Origin: Diphasiastrum complanatum
Lineage: Eukaryota; Streptophyta; Lycopodiopsida; Lycopodiales; Lycopodiaceae
Assembly: GCA_029204225.1 (NCBI GenBank)
Contig: CM055104.1
Span: 40,289,846-40,353,845 of the forward strand
Direction: 5' to 3'
DNA length: 64,000 nt
A program made the translations under genes and the position numbers. Position 1 is the stretch's first letter, and every line of letters begins with the position of its first letter. The notes under the pieces were generated by a model. It did not search any database, had not been told where the DNA came from, and worked only from the letters and a program-made list of their open reading frames with translations. Of this stretch, positions 52,694-62,782 are shown in pieces.

Positions 52694-53035
52694 TCACCCC
52701 AGCAAAATGATTCATTCAGTTGTGGGTGGTACACATTGTACAATGCCAAGCTGTTTTTTGAATGGTTCATCCTTCAACAAGATGTTGATATTTCTAAGGT
52801 AATAAATTCTGTTTATTCTTATTTTGGAATCATGATTAGTTTTCTATTCTGGTGATGTTATTGGCCATTACTAATACATGAATGTTCTATTTTGCAGTTT
52901 ACACTTCCTGAGTACACATCAAGCCAGGTGTACAGATTTAGACAAGAAATTATCCTGAGTATACTGGCTCGGGCAAGGCTTCAGCCTCCCGTTATTGATG
53001 ATGGTGCAAAGGATAATGTAGTTGTACTAAATTAA
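52694..53035 (+). CDS. Ulp1/C48-type cysteine protease, C-terminal exons
   Basis: Two exons, 52694-52798 and 52898-53035, each with consensus splice sites (TTTTGCAG acceptors, AAG|GTAATA donor), phase 0, ending in TAA. The first reads SPQQNDSFSCGWYTLYNAKL: the Gln of the oxyanion hole and the catalytic Cys followed by Gly, as in Ulp1/SENP and transposon-borne C48 proteases. The second is a helical tail. The upstream His/Asp part is not visible in the window to the left, so this is a 3' fragment or part of a rearranged gene. Such proteases remove SUMO in the nucleus; many plant copies travel in DNA transposons. Confidence 0.72.
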
Positions 53036-53403
53036 GATCAGAAAAAATATAGATAGCATAGAACAAAAATACATGTATAGACTTCATAGCAAAATATACT
53101 TGATATATCAAATGCTGTTCCAGTTTATGAATTTGGGAGCACAAAATACATGTATAGATGCCCAACTTGGGCTTTCATTTATTGAATGAAAGGGTGTATA
53201 CACAGATTTTTACTAAAGTTTATTTGAGACTATTGTTCTCCCACAATCGTGATTGTTGTAGCTAGATCTTTGTAGCATGTTATCAGCTCCTGTCTTTTTC
53301 ACATCTGTGACATGGCAAATATTAGTGAATGTGCAATTGTAAATGATGACATTTTCTATTATTTTGTTCTATTTTGAAATGGCAATAAGCATAAAGTACT
53401 TAC
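53036..53403. other. Probable 3' region of the protease exons
   Basis: Non-coding on both strands. A minus-strand donor, GTAAGTAC (53403-53396), closes the exon above. Confidence 0.5.
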
Positions 53404-54171
53404 AAGTCTTCCGTTGATGATAAATCTGAAATATGTTGGTAGATTGGTTTGTAATAGCATGAGCTCTGTTCTGATAAAATCAGGCTTCCAGTGCTCTTCC
53501 ACCTCAACCATAGATTGTAGATAATGCTTATCTCCATTCGGTTTGTGTGACCATTTAGTTCAAAGTCTTGATCTAGTGGTAGCCATGTACCTTCAATTTT
53601 CTTGTATCTCTGGTAGCTAAATGTGAGACTGAGCATTTGCCTTTCGATATGATAACAAAAGATCATTGAGGACTTTTTAATCCTGCATTCTATGTCATTA
53701 TTTGTTTTACTATCCCAGCCTTGATCCATGAGATTTGACAAAGTCTCATCTGATAAATCCTTGCAAACAAATAAAGTTGGTGTCCTACGAACACTAGCAC
53801 TCGAGAAAAAATCAACAAATGTATGCAATGAGATAAACCAACTTAGGTAAACAATTTTTGTGCCTGTGCTTATCTTCATAGCATTTTTAATATCAATGAG
53901 TAGCTTGCATCTCAAGGATTCAGAAACAATGCTGTCAGGAGTAGGCCACTCATCACTTTGAAAACTAGGCAATGGAATTGCTTCGAGCTTGCCAAAACCT
54001 CCATCTGTTTGTGGCGTATATAAAGATTCATAAAAATAGATACCACAATCTACAAGTTCCTTTGGACTTCTTCTTTTGTATTGTATCTTTTCAACATCAG
54101 AGTGAATCACGTCTAATATTTCTGCAAGTGATTTCGCTGGCTCCCATCACTTATGCATGATGGATATAAAT
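53404..54171 (-). CDS. Large exon of the minus-strand transposase-like gene
   Basis: Bounded by a CTTTCAG acceptor at the top and a GTAAGTAC donor at the bottom. About 236 codons are cleanly open (54110-53404): KRRSPKELVDCGIYFYESL, DEWPTPDSIVSESLRC, IVYLSWFISLHTFVDFF, IERQMLSLTFSYQRYKK. The first bases after the acceptor carry a stop in the main frame, so a small lesion or a different acceptor may exist. No known domain. Conserved composition over this length argues for a real coding past. Confidence 0.6.
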
Positions 54172-54199
54172 CTGAAAGAAAAAAACAATGTTGAAGCAT

Positions 54200-54466
54200 T
54201 TAAATCATAATCTGAAGAGCATCAATAAAGGAAATCACCAATGGCAGCTGACAGTGTTCAAGATCAATTGCCACTTGCCAAAGTATACTATCGTGATGCG
54301 ATGTTGGCAGATAGTGGGAATCAAGATTTATGGCATGGACCACTTCAAAATGGATTGTCAGGACGAATAAGTGCTTCCTACTGCACAAGAAAGACTTCAA
54401 CATGGCGCGTCTGGAGTTCATAAAGAAGGTGCAGTACCATCTTATAAAAGTACGATGAGAGGCCAC
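54200..54466 (-). other. Possible further exon, minus strand
   Basis: 88 codons open on the minus strand (HYLPTSHHDSILWQVAIDLE), but the plus strand is also open over 54241-54423, so support is weak. Confidence 0.25.
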
Positions 54467-54539
54467 TCAAAGCCCCAAGTGAATAAATCTCGCGAGGTGT
54501 CGTGGGATTGCCACCAGTTTTGGTGGTGGATATTGTTGG

Positions 54540-54731
54540 TGTCATGGCCATATTCGGTTAAGGACCTGGAATAGTCCTAATATGGTAGACCGACCCTCCA
54601 ATATTCGAGATTTTGTTGATCACACCATGATTTAAATCCATGTCAAGGCCAGTTTGTGACTAATTACCTTGAGAGGACCCAGACACTCTAATTGAGATAT
54701 ATGGAGTACTGCATGTCTGTGTGACGGATAT
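54540..54731 (+). repeat. Truncated LARD-family LTR head, copy a
   Basis: Starts TGTCATGGCC and follows the LTR for about 192 bp to GTGACGGATAT, then breaks off. Confidence 0.88.
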
Positions 54732-54812
54732 TGTTATAGCCATATTCAGTTAAGGACCTGGAATAGTCCTAATATGGTAGATCGGCCCTCCAGTACTCGA
54801 TATTATTGTTAA
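54732..54812 (+). repeat. Truncated LARD-family LTR head, copy b
   Basis: Starts TGTTATAGCC directly after copy a and follows the LTR for only about 80 bp (to the CTCGATATTATTG region). Confidence 0.82.
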
Positions 54813-56399
54813 CAACTCTCTAATGGTATGCTAGGACAGAGACTTAATGTTTGGAGAATTCTCTTCCCTGTTGGTGGCTATGGTGTGTGATTAAAAGATT
54901 GTTGCAACCTATCACAAAATCATTCTTCTTACTCTTGACACAAATTCCAGTCTGGGTAGAGAGGGATTGATCTCTGGATTTTCCTCTGTTTTAGAATTAT
55001 TGTTGAGATTATGAGAATGGTTGGACAGATCTCATCTCTTGGAAACTTGAATGCTGTGAAATCAGATGAGTAAGGCAATAACTTTTTGCCGCTGTTAAAC
55101 TCGTTGATATGCGCCCTTGTTTACTTCTTTTGATTGCAGATCGATCTCATACAAGGGCTATGGAGATCGTTGGCAACTTGTTTGTTGCTTAACAGTTCCA
55201 TCGATTGGTCGTGCCATGAGAAACTGGAGGCTGCAAAGAAGGAGGTTCAAGATCTGTGGAGGTGCCCGAACAGTCATTGTGTGTTTGCTTTTGCTCTTTC
55301 TTGAGGAAAGTTGCGGCCAGAAGCCTTTTTGGAGAGGCGGCCGTTTTGGTTTCGGGGTTACCTTATGCATATTAGGGTATGGAGACCTAGGGTGTATGCA
55401 TAATCTTGATGGTCTTTATATCTTGATGGTATGTTGCCTTGGGCATGCAAGTTTTGCATGTGAAGGTGGAGTGACCAGGAGGCTCGACCCTCATGCAAGC
55501 GCCTTCAAAATTTAGCAGTTTTGGGAATTGCGAATCAGTCGTAAGGATTTTTAATACATGCCAGATGACCATCAGTGTATCAAATTTTTTGACAAGTTGT
55601 AACTTTGATGAGGTTCGATACGAGATTTTCGAACTCAAGTTACTTGCACCCTATCAGTGGAATTTTGGATTCCTGATGCTTAGTTTTCAAACATTAATCC
55701 TAGTTTTGATATTGTTTCCCGAAATAGGGATTTTCCTAGGAACAATATGCATGTATTAAGGCCTTATTTGCTGATTAGTTGGCTTATTATGACATCTGCC
55801 GGTAAGCCCAGAATTGGTGTGGAACTTAGTACCATTGTATTTGTGGTCAGGCAGCAATATTAATCGATTTCAGGTAGAAATTTTGTCGAAACCGATTTTG
55901 ATGGAATGAAAGAGTGGTACGGTTCTTAGGAATATACCCAGTTTAGGAATTCGATTCCTTGGTATGATGCTATTTAAACCATTTAACTCTAGAGGATGAG
56001 TACTCCCAGTAAATGGAGTTAAATTGTATTTTTTCGATTTTCTCCTTTTCAAATTAGTGGAACATCGATCAGTTGGTTATTGTGGTTTTGATGATTGTGG
56101 TCATTAAAATTTAACAAACCAAAGCTTTTGAGATACTTGTTAAATAAGTAATGGTGGAAAATTCATAGTATTTGGAGGTATTTCTTTATTCAACAATATT
56201 ATTTTGGGGGAATACAGTGTGGAAATATCCAAATCCAAATGTTATTTCCCATTAATTACATATAATTTTAATGAAGTAATTCTTAGGGCAGTAAGTTGAA
56301 AAGGGCGAACGGTCCAACTTTATTGGAAAAATTGTAATAATAGGAATTATAGCTGATTTCATTTCGCTGGATCTATGATATATATATAATATATATCTA

Positions 56400-56402
<3 letters not shown>
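54813..56402. other. Inserted or intronic sequence, 1.6 kb
   Basis: No recognised domain. The frame 55117-55515 (+) is open but has no motif. This stretch lies between minus-strand exons at 56786 and about 54171, so it would be intronic if they form one gene. Confidence 0.45.

Positions 56403-56490
<88 letters not shown>
56403..56490. repeat. (TA)n microsatellite, about 88 bp
   Basis: Uninterrupted AT dinucleotides. Confidence 0.96.
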
Positions 56491-56495
<5 letters not shown>

Positions 56496-56700
56496 CCGGG
56501 CTGGACGCGGGCAATCCGCGTCCGCGTCCGCATCCGGCCCTAGACGCGTCCAACCTCTGGACACGGGGTCGAACGCGTCCATTTTATTTTTTATTTTTTT
56601 TTTAGTTTTTTAAGCCTGAATACACTAAAGAAAAAAAAATTAATAAAAAGCGGACGCGTCCGGACCCCCGGACGCACCCCTGGCACGTCCACGTCCACTA
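56491..56700. other. GC-rich block with ACGCGT palindromes
   Basis: Several GACGCGTCC-type words, including the perfect palindrome GGACGCGTCC near 56654, flank a T-rich core. It looks like the terminus or body of a small inverted-repeat transposon, but clean ends and a duplication were not found. Confidence 0.45.
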
Positions 56701-56785
56701 ATTTCTTGCATGAAAATTTATGTATTAGTTTCATCGGTTTCAAATGATAACTATGCGAGAGATTAGTTTATGCACGTCTACTCAC

Positions 56786-57143
56786 TAAATTGGAGACTCC
56801 TAACACAAAAATAGATAGCACCAGTCAATGAGTCAACTCCCTCACTTGAATATAACATGTATTCGGAATCACTCCCCAGAAGCTGTAATCTACTGCTTAC
56901 AGTGTTATGAACCCACACCACCATTTTCATGTAGTACAAACAAGGGTGTTTTGATGTAGCACCGTGAGAGACATTATACATACATTTCAATGTTTTCAAA
57001 TCACCTGGTAAGTGCCATTCAACATTGAAGTCTCCAACTCCTGGAACATTGAGAAATCCTCCATCCATATGGTCCTTGATGATCCTAGGATAAGATGTCC
57101 TTGAGAATATCCATGATAATATATCATGATCCTCTTTCAGCAC
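56786..57143 (-). CDS. Transposase-like exon with WHLPGDLK motif
   Basis: Starts after acceptor TTTGGACAG and ends at donor GTGAGTAG (56785-56778). About 119 codons: VLKEDHDILSWIFSRTSYP, GVGDFNVEWHLPGDLKTLKC and SHGATSKHPCLYY. In large uncharacterised transposon proteins of animals and protists a comparable block (GD(L/Y/W)K...C..WC) follows the first catalytic region, and its Asp is a candidate catalytic residue. That relation is from memory and needs a profile search. Confidence 0.62.
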
Positions 57144-57224
57144 CTGTCCAAAGAATTAATCATACTTAGTTTACAATGTATTAATACTATTCAATGAATG
57201 TAATGTAATAATGAGGCTAGTTAC

Positions 57225-57894
57225 CTGAAACGTTGCCAAACACCATATATCATTTTCTGACTGGGCACTGAATTTGAAATCTTCTTGGTTCTCTGTTTGG
57301 GATAGAGCACCATTCATGAGAGTTATACTAACTCTTTCCATCTTCTGCCCTTTCACAATTTCTGACTCATCTAACTTAAGTACTATGATTATTTTGCCAT
57401 TCACCTTTTCATAGGTTATATCATAGAATGTGACGATGTATGTCAGCAAGTAATTTAGATCAACAAATAAATTGTTTGATGAATTATAGAATATCGATCT
57501 TCCATCAGTTTCATACACCTCCTCAATATGAAATGGAGTTCCAGTGATCTTACGCATACCTATGTTTAATGTATCCCTTTCTTTCTTTAAGTGGTATGTC
57601 CTAGGGATTGGGACTTTTCTAATTTGAACTTGCTTAAAGGCTTCTCTAATTAGTTTAAATATTGTTGCATATGCTTCCCTACTAATACCTGCAAAATCAC
57701 AAGCACCCTGAACTATAGTCTTATCTAAAATATTTTGAATGTCCACCATCAAAGACTCTGCTATTTTACACTTTACATTTGAAATCCTATTGTTCATCAT
57801 GATACGCTCAGTGGATTTGCAAGTCAATATTGTGCCCAATGACATTCCTAGTGAAGCATTGTCTTTAATATTCCGAGGAGCTACTAATGCAGAT
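57225..57894 (-). CDS. Transposase-like exon with LKLDESE block
   Basis: About 223 codons between acceptor TTTTTTTGCAG and donor CAG|GTAACT. Opens APRNIKDNASLGMSLG, then GISREAYATIFKLIREAF (helical), VPIPRTYHLKKERDTLNIG, and KIIIVLKLDESEIVKGQKM followed by RVSITLMN. The beta-strand-Asp pattern in LKLDESE fits the first Asp of an RNase H-fold transposase. The exon is intact. It connects to the WHLPGDLK exon through an 81-bp GT-AG intron. Confidence 0.65.
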
Positions 57895-58029
57895 CTGCAA
57901 AAAAAAAAGATAGCTAACAAAATATCACCATAGCTGAAATTAAATCCAAATGTCATTGAAAAACTTACAAAATTTAGGATATGCTTACTTGAATGCACAG
58001 ATCCTTCTATTTTGATAACCTCCTTTTGA

Positions 58030-58515
58030 AAGCGTTTGAATATCCTTGCAACTTTGTCACTTTCGCTTCTTACTTTCAGCCTTCTTCTTTACCAAATCCA
58101 CATCCTTCAGTAATTGTAAGTTTTCAATATGAATAGACTGTAAGACTGATTGCATTTGCTCTAGTTCTGATTTGATATTGATTGCTATCTTCTGTAATGA
58201 TTCATTATTTTTTTGAAGTTGTTCTTCTAACGTCTTTTGGAGATGACAATCTCTATTCTGACAATAAGAGGATATCCGAATTAACTCACCTTCTAAAAAG
58301 TGAACTTTATTTATATAAAGTTGTTTTCCATGGTTTTGCAATCTTTCACAATATCCTAGTAATCCACTATGCCTATTGCATATCCATGTAACTAAATGAG
58401 TTGTCCTGTAACGAGAACGATCTTCAGCAGATATTTGAACTCCTTTGCCTCCTCTTCTCTGCAAAGGTGCCAAATCAACAGAGATATCCACATGTAGATG
58501 ATATAATGTTATCAT
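58030..58515 (-). CDS. Coiled-coil N-terminal exon of transposase-like gene
   Basis: 152 codons from an upstream Met at 58515. The first half is basic (QRRGGKGVQISAEDRSRYR; TTHLVTWICNRHSG). The second half, from LQKTLEEQLQKNNESLQ to LLKDVDLVKKKAESKK, has heptad-like spacing typical of a coiled coil. Possible donors are GAAA|GTAAGA (about 58072) or CAA|GTAAGC (about 57990). The phase to the next exon was not resolved, and a small frameshift is possible. Confidence 0.55.
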
Positions 58516-59004
58516 AAAAAAAATAATAGAGTAATCAGTTGCATCAAAGTACTATGACCAGATTCTATGAAGCAAAACAAAATACTCATCTTTGATTATA
58601 TTATATACTATGTACGATCAATCCAATCTCCATGCTTGTATGCTTGATTCAAATTTGGAAATGCCGCTCATTTTTTCATTCTAATAGGTAGTTGGCGCTC
58701 ATATTTCCATTCTCGTGGAAGGAATGCATATGTAAACATTTTGCAATTTTTCCTGATTCGAATTTGGGGATGGCGGTCATATTCTAGATCCAGTGAAAAT
58801 ATTGCCCTTTTCGTAACCAATGGAGGGAATATTTTTGAATTTAGTCAAGTTATACTGTGAACAGTTAACAGTTCTTAACTGTGACTATAGACACTGTGGT
58901 TAGATCATTGGGAGTTGGGGAGGCCTTGGGAGTGATGTGGGCAAGCAAATAAACAATATTGTTTTATTTATTTTGATATGTTTGTATATCCTACATGGCA
59001 TTCC
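58516..59004. promoter_or_regulatory. Upstream region with repeated CG(C/G)TCAT words
   Basis: Three copies of an approximately CG(C/G)TCATATT word with a shared ATTTGG(G/A)(G/A)ATG lead-in occur near 58665, 58696 and 58770. Spaced subterminal repeats of this sort are typical transposase-binding sites, or this is merely a local repeat. A promoter function is inferred from position only. Confidence 0.35.
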
Positions 59005-59486
59005 TTAAAGGGTCTTTTTGATATTGAGAGCTCCTCTAATGGTGAGCGCCTTGTACTCAGCTTCACATGATGAGAGTGATACAGTATCTTGCTTTTTGGA
59101 AAGCCAAAATATCAAGTTTCCTCCAAGATATATGACATAAGCACTTGTAGATTTTCGATCTGCTCTATCACTTGCAAAATCCGAGTCAGAATAACCAATA
59201 ATAGAAAGATCTTCACTTTTATACAATAAACCAAAATCAAAAGTTGAAGATATATATCTAAGCACTCTCTTGGCCATTTTCCAATGATAAACTGAAGGAT
59301 TTTGCATAGCCTGACTCAACTTATGAACACTAAATCTTATGTCAGGTCTAGTTATTGTGAGCCAAATTAAGGAGCCTATAGGTTCCTTGAAGGATTTCAT
59401 CCCTTTACATTTTGCTCCATAGGTGTTTTTATACTCTTACAATTCAACATATTGAACTTTTTTAACATTGAAAGAGCATACTTAGA
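59005..59486 (-). pseudogene. Copia F connection and truncated RNase H
   Basis: After a frameshift near 59400, LTITRPDIRFSVHKLSQ, YSDSDFASDRADRKS and SLSSCEAEYKALT are seen. The sequence then ends in unrelated DNA before the CDN motif. Confidence 0.88.
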
Positions 59487-60017
59487 TTAACATACAAAAG
59501 CTTTATCTTTAAGAAAGTCAATCTCTAATCCTAGAATATAGTGAATTTTTTCAAGATTTTGCATCTTGAACTCTTTTCCAAGTGCAATCTTGGTTTCCTC
59601 AATTAACTTAATATAGCTTCCTGTCAGAATGATATCATCAACATAAATAAGAAGGATGACAATATCTTTATCAAAAAACTTGACATATAAGGAAGGATCA
59701 TAGTTACTAAGATTAAATCCTAGTGACTCAAGAAAGGTGTTAAGTCGAGAATACGATGACCTTGGAGCTTGCTTTAATCCATATAAACTTTTGAAGAGCA
59801 AGCAAACTTTTCCTTCATCATGGATGAACCCAATAGGTTGATCCATATAGATCTCTTCAAATGCATTAGAAACTTCTAGTTGAAGAATTTGCCAATTGAA
59901 AAAACAAGCAAGAGAAATTATGATTCTAATTGACACCATCTTTGCAAATGGGACAAAGGTCTCCTCATAATCATGTCCATATACTTGAGCAAAGCCTTTA
60001 GCACAAAGCCTAGCCTT
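59487..60017 (-). pseudogene. Copia F reverse transcriptase core
   Basis: KARLCAKGFAQVYG, then motif A as [17 protein letters not shown]: the catalytic Asp is Glu and about six residues (LNGYLE region) are missing. LYGLKQAPRSSYSRL and an intact YVDDIILTG follow. A TAA at 59489-59487 replaces Gln in AFVCQSKY. The motif A lesion alone should abolish polymerisation. Confidence 0.9.
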
Positions 60018-60944
60018 TTACTTGTTGATTGTGCCATCTTGATTATACTTGACTCGAAAAACCCATTTGCAACCAGTGGTATGTTTGTTGGATGGAAGAT
60101 CCACAAGGTCCCATGTATTATTGGCCATCAAGGCATCATATTCCTCCTTCATGGCAAGGTACCATTCCTTTGAGTTGATAGCATCATATACATCCTTCGG
60201 CTCCACATGAGAAATAAAATAGGCACAATTAGTGGAGTTGATTTCCACTTGCTTTCCTCTATCTTCATAGGTAAGCCTTCTAGGCTCGGATCTTTCTCTT
60301 TGAGATCTCCTTGGTGAAAAAATTCGAGGTGAATCCTCCTCAAATCTCGGCCCCATCTCTCCATGATGGTCTTCAAGGGTGATGATTGGAGTATCTTTGT
60401 GAGAATTTTTGAACTCGGCCTTCTCAAGAATGTATTTTTGATCTTCATGGAATATAACATTTCTACTCTCAATTGTAGTTGAGGTAGAGGGAACATAGAT
60501 TCTGTAAGCTTTCTTGTTGGATGCATATCCAACCACGATCCCTTTAACATAATTAGGATCATCTCTTTTCCTTGTTTTCAAGGGCATATTAACAAAGCAA
60601 GTACAACCAAAAACTCTAAGGTGATCTTCCTTAGGTTTCTTCTGAAACAAGACTTCAAAAGGTGTTTTTCCAACAAGAGCATTGTGAGGTAATCTATTGC
60701 ACAAATAGTTTGCACAATTTATAGCTTCACCCCAATATTCAATAGGCAAAGAAGCTGCTACTCGAATTGCTTTAGCACATTCACATAAAGATCTGTTTTT
60801 CCTCTCAACTACTCCATTTTGGGATGGAGAATAGGCACAAGAAAATTCTCTCTTTATTCCTTCACCTTCCCAATAATTATGAAACTTGTTGGAGATATAT
60901 TCACCTCCTCCATCACAACTTAAAGCTTTAACTTTGCAAGAAAA
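60018..60944 (-). pseudogene. Copia F integrase C-part and start of RT
   Basis: Same frame as the preceding segment: CDGGGEYISNKF (second Asp, with Asn changed to Gly after it), SQNGVVERKNRS (catalytic Glu), VFGCTCFVNMPLKTRKRD, VVGYASNKKAYRIYVPS, then an RS-rich linker and RT start GCKWVFRVKYNQDG. A TAA at 60020-60018 replaces the Tyr of NKYKARL. Confidence 0.9.
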
Positions 60945-61620
60945 CTATTTTTCTACATAAGCTTTGAAGATAAGGAAGTGATAAAAAACCATAGCCTCTG
61001 AAGAAAGTAGATACAACCAAGTGTATCTAGTAAAGTCATCAATAAAGATGACAAAACATGTTGCACCACCAATACTTTTAGAAGAGGAAAAATGTACATC
61101 TGAATGTATGAGTTGCAATGGATAAGTAGTCTTTATAAAAGACTTCTGATATGGCTTTCTGTGTGACTTTGCAATTGCACAAGCTTCACAAAGCTTGAAA
61201 TCTTTAGGAAGAGATTTTGGAAGACCAATAGCCTTCTCCTTCTTAACCATAGAAGACATAGATGTAAAGTTAGGATGTCCCAACCTTCTATGCCACAACT
61301 CCTCCTTAGATAACAAAACAACTTCACAAAGGTTTGCATTCTCATAAGAATTTAACTTAAAAATTCCACCACATCTTGATCCATCAACAAGGATCTCATC
61401 ATTTTTCTTGATAAAACAAGTATTGGAGTTGAACTTTACATCACATCCATTATCAAGCAACTTTCCCACACTAATTAAGCTCTTTGTAAGTTTTGGAATG
61501 AAAAGAACATTAGAAAGTGCAAGAACTTTTGAAGAAGCAAGTTTCAATGGAATGTTGCCAATTCCTTCTATTGGGCACTCATGATCATTAGCTGTGTAAA
61601 TAGATCTCTTGAGTCATTTG
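60945..61620 (-). pseudogene. Copia F pre-integrase and integrase N-part
   Basis: Reads KSLISVGKLLDNGCDVKF, ELWHRRLGHPNFTSM, CEACAIAKSHRKPYQ (the zinc-binding HHCC-type region), LIHSDVHF (first catalytic Asp intact) and FIDDFTRYTWLYLL. A TAG at 60947-60945 stands where relatives have Gln. Confidence 0.9.
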
Positions 61621-61736
61621 AAAGGTAAGATTGAGTCAACATAATGTCGGTTTGAAAACTAGATAGTAAGACAAAATGCTGAGTGATGTGGTGGATGAAT
61701 TACACATACCATTTAGTTTACAAAATGGTAGCGTTC
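61621..61736. other. Unassigned sequence
   Basis: Short spacer between copia F and the next repeat. Confidence 0.3.
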
Positions 61737-61920
61737 TCCCATCTTTTAGTTTTAGAAGGCCACAAAATTTTCTCTAGCCGCATATAGAGTGGGCTGAGAC
61801 CCACTTCTACAGGCAATTTTATGCCAATTTTTTTCTCTAATAGCTAGTCGGTTTTTACAGTTTTGCAAAAATAGACTTCAATATTAGCACAATTTTTTGT
61901 GTCAAAATATCGGCTAACAA
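61737..61920. repeat. Right-end fragment of the CATAA-insertion family
   Basis: Aligns by eye with 39080-39404: G(A/G)CTG(A/G)GACCCACTTCTA-type words, TTTTTACAGTTTTG, and the identical terminus AAAATATCGGCTAACA. The matching left end was not found. Confidence 0.7.
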
Positions 61921-62523
61921 GAATCTTGAGGTGCTTCTCCTTATAATGAGCATTTATGACAACCATTGTTTGTTTTCTATTTTTGGTTCTTTTCAACATA
62001 GATGTGATGGTTGTCTTTATTTCTTGGCTTGCTTGGCTTTAATTGAGAGGCTTGGCACATGAAATAAATGACAAAGTAGATTTTCAAGAGTAAAGGAGAT
62101 ATGGAAGACTAGGTGAATTTTTTATGGAGTTGTTACATTAGCAAATACCATGAAAAAAGAGACAAATTAGTTGGTGCCATGGTAGTTGTGCCAAAGAATG
62201 ATGGTTAAATAAAGTTATGAAATTTATTGTGGTTAACTGTAATCTAGAGACATAAAACTCAATTTAAGAGACATGTTAGCTAAGATTAGCTTATAAAAGC
62301 TTATCACTTAATCAGACTCAAATATGGTGATTGAAACTTAAAGACAACTATGAAACAGAGCATGTATCTATGAGGGACAACTTAGGAGTTAAAATAGGTC
62401 CTAACCACAATGTACATTTAATCACTTCCCAAATGCATTCAATAAAATTCAATAGAAAATTTGTGAGAGTGCTCTTTTCCTTATTGATGTGTATGATGTG
62501 AATTTTTCCATACTATTTTTTAA
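61921..62523. other. Non-coding sequence
   Basis: No gene or repeat end recognised. Confidence 0.5.
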
Positions 62524-62734
62524 TCTACATAGTATAAAACTATTTTAGAGAGAGAGTGTGTGAGGTGTTCGTTGAAAATGTCACGCTTTGTCGGCAAAAA
62601 ATGTCACCCATTTGCAAAAGGAAAAGCTAAATAGGTTTTAAAAAAATGGTGAAAAAAACACAGCCTCCAAAAATATATAAACACTTTTTGTGGGTAAGTG
62701 TCCATTGCCCGTCATCGACGGGCACAAGCAACTA

Positions 62735-62735
<1 letters not shown>
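62524..62735 (+). mobile_element. Non-autonomous mini-Helitron, 212 bp
   Basis: Starts TCTACATAGTATAAAAC preceded by A, and ends CTAG followed by T: the Helitron pattern of insertion between A and T without duplication. The 3' end has the expected hairpin (GCCCGTC-ATC-GACGGGC, 62707-62723) followed by about 8 bases and CTAG. No RepHel coding. A short GA run lies near the 5' end. Confidence 0.82.

Positions 62736-62781
<46 letters not shown>
62736..62781. repeat. (TA)n microsatellite, about 46 bp
   Basis: Begins immediately at the Helitron 3' terminus. Confidence 0.93.

Positions 62782-62782
<1 letters not shown>

Larger units (their letters stand above)
59005..61620 (-). mobile_element. Ty1/copia element F, minus strand, both ends missing
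   Basis: A pol-only fragment: protease tail, pre-integrase, integrase, RT and part of RNase H. No LTR on either side. From 61547 to 59487 it stays in one frame, broken only by three stop codons, so it is the best-preserved pol in the window. Confidence 0.92.

Noticed and set aside
55117-55515. 132-residue plus-strand frame as a gene
   Set aside because: No recognisable domain, Cys/Gly-rich composition without a pattern, and it lies in a putative intron of the minus-strand gene next to LTR stubs.
56252-56582. Tyr-Ile repeat protein and similar at 62638-62871
   Set aside because: Products of TA microsatellites.
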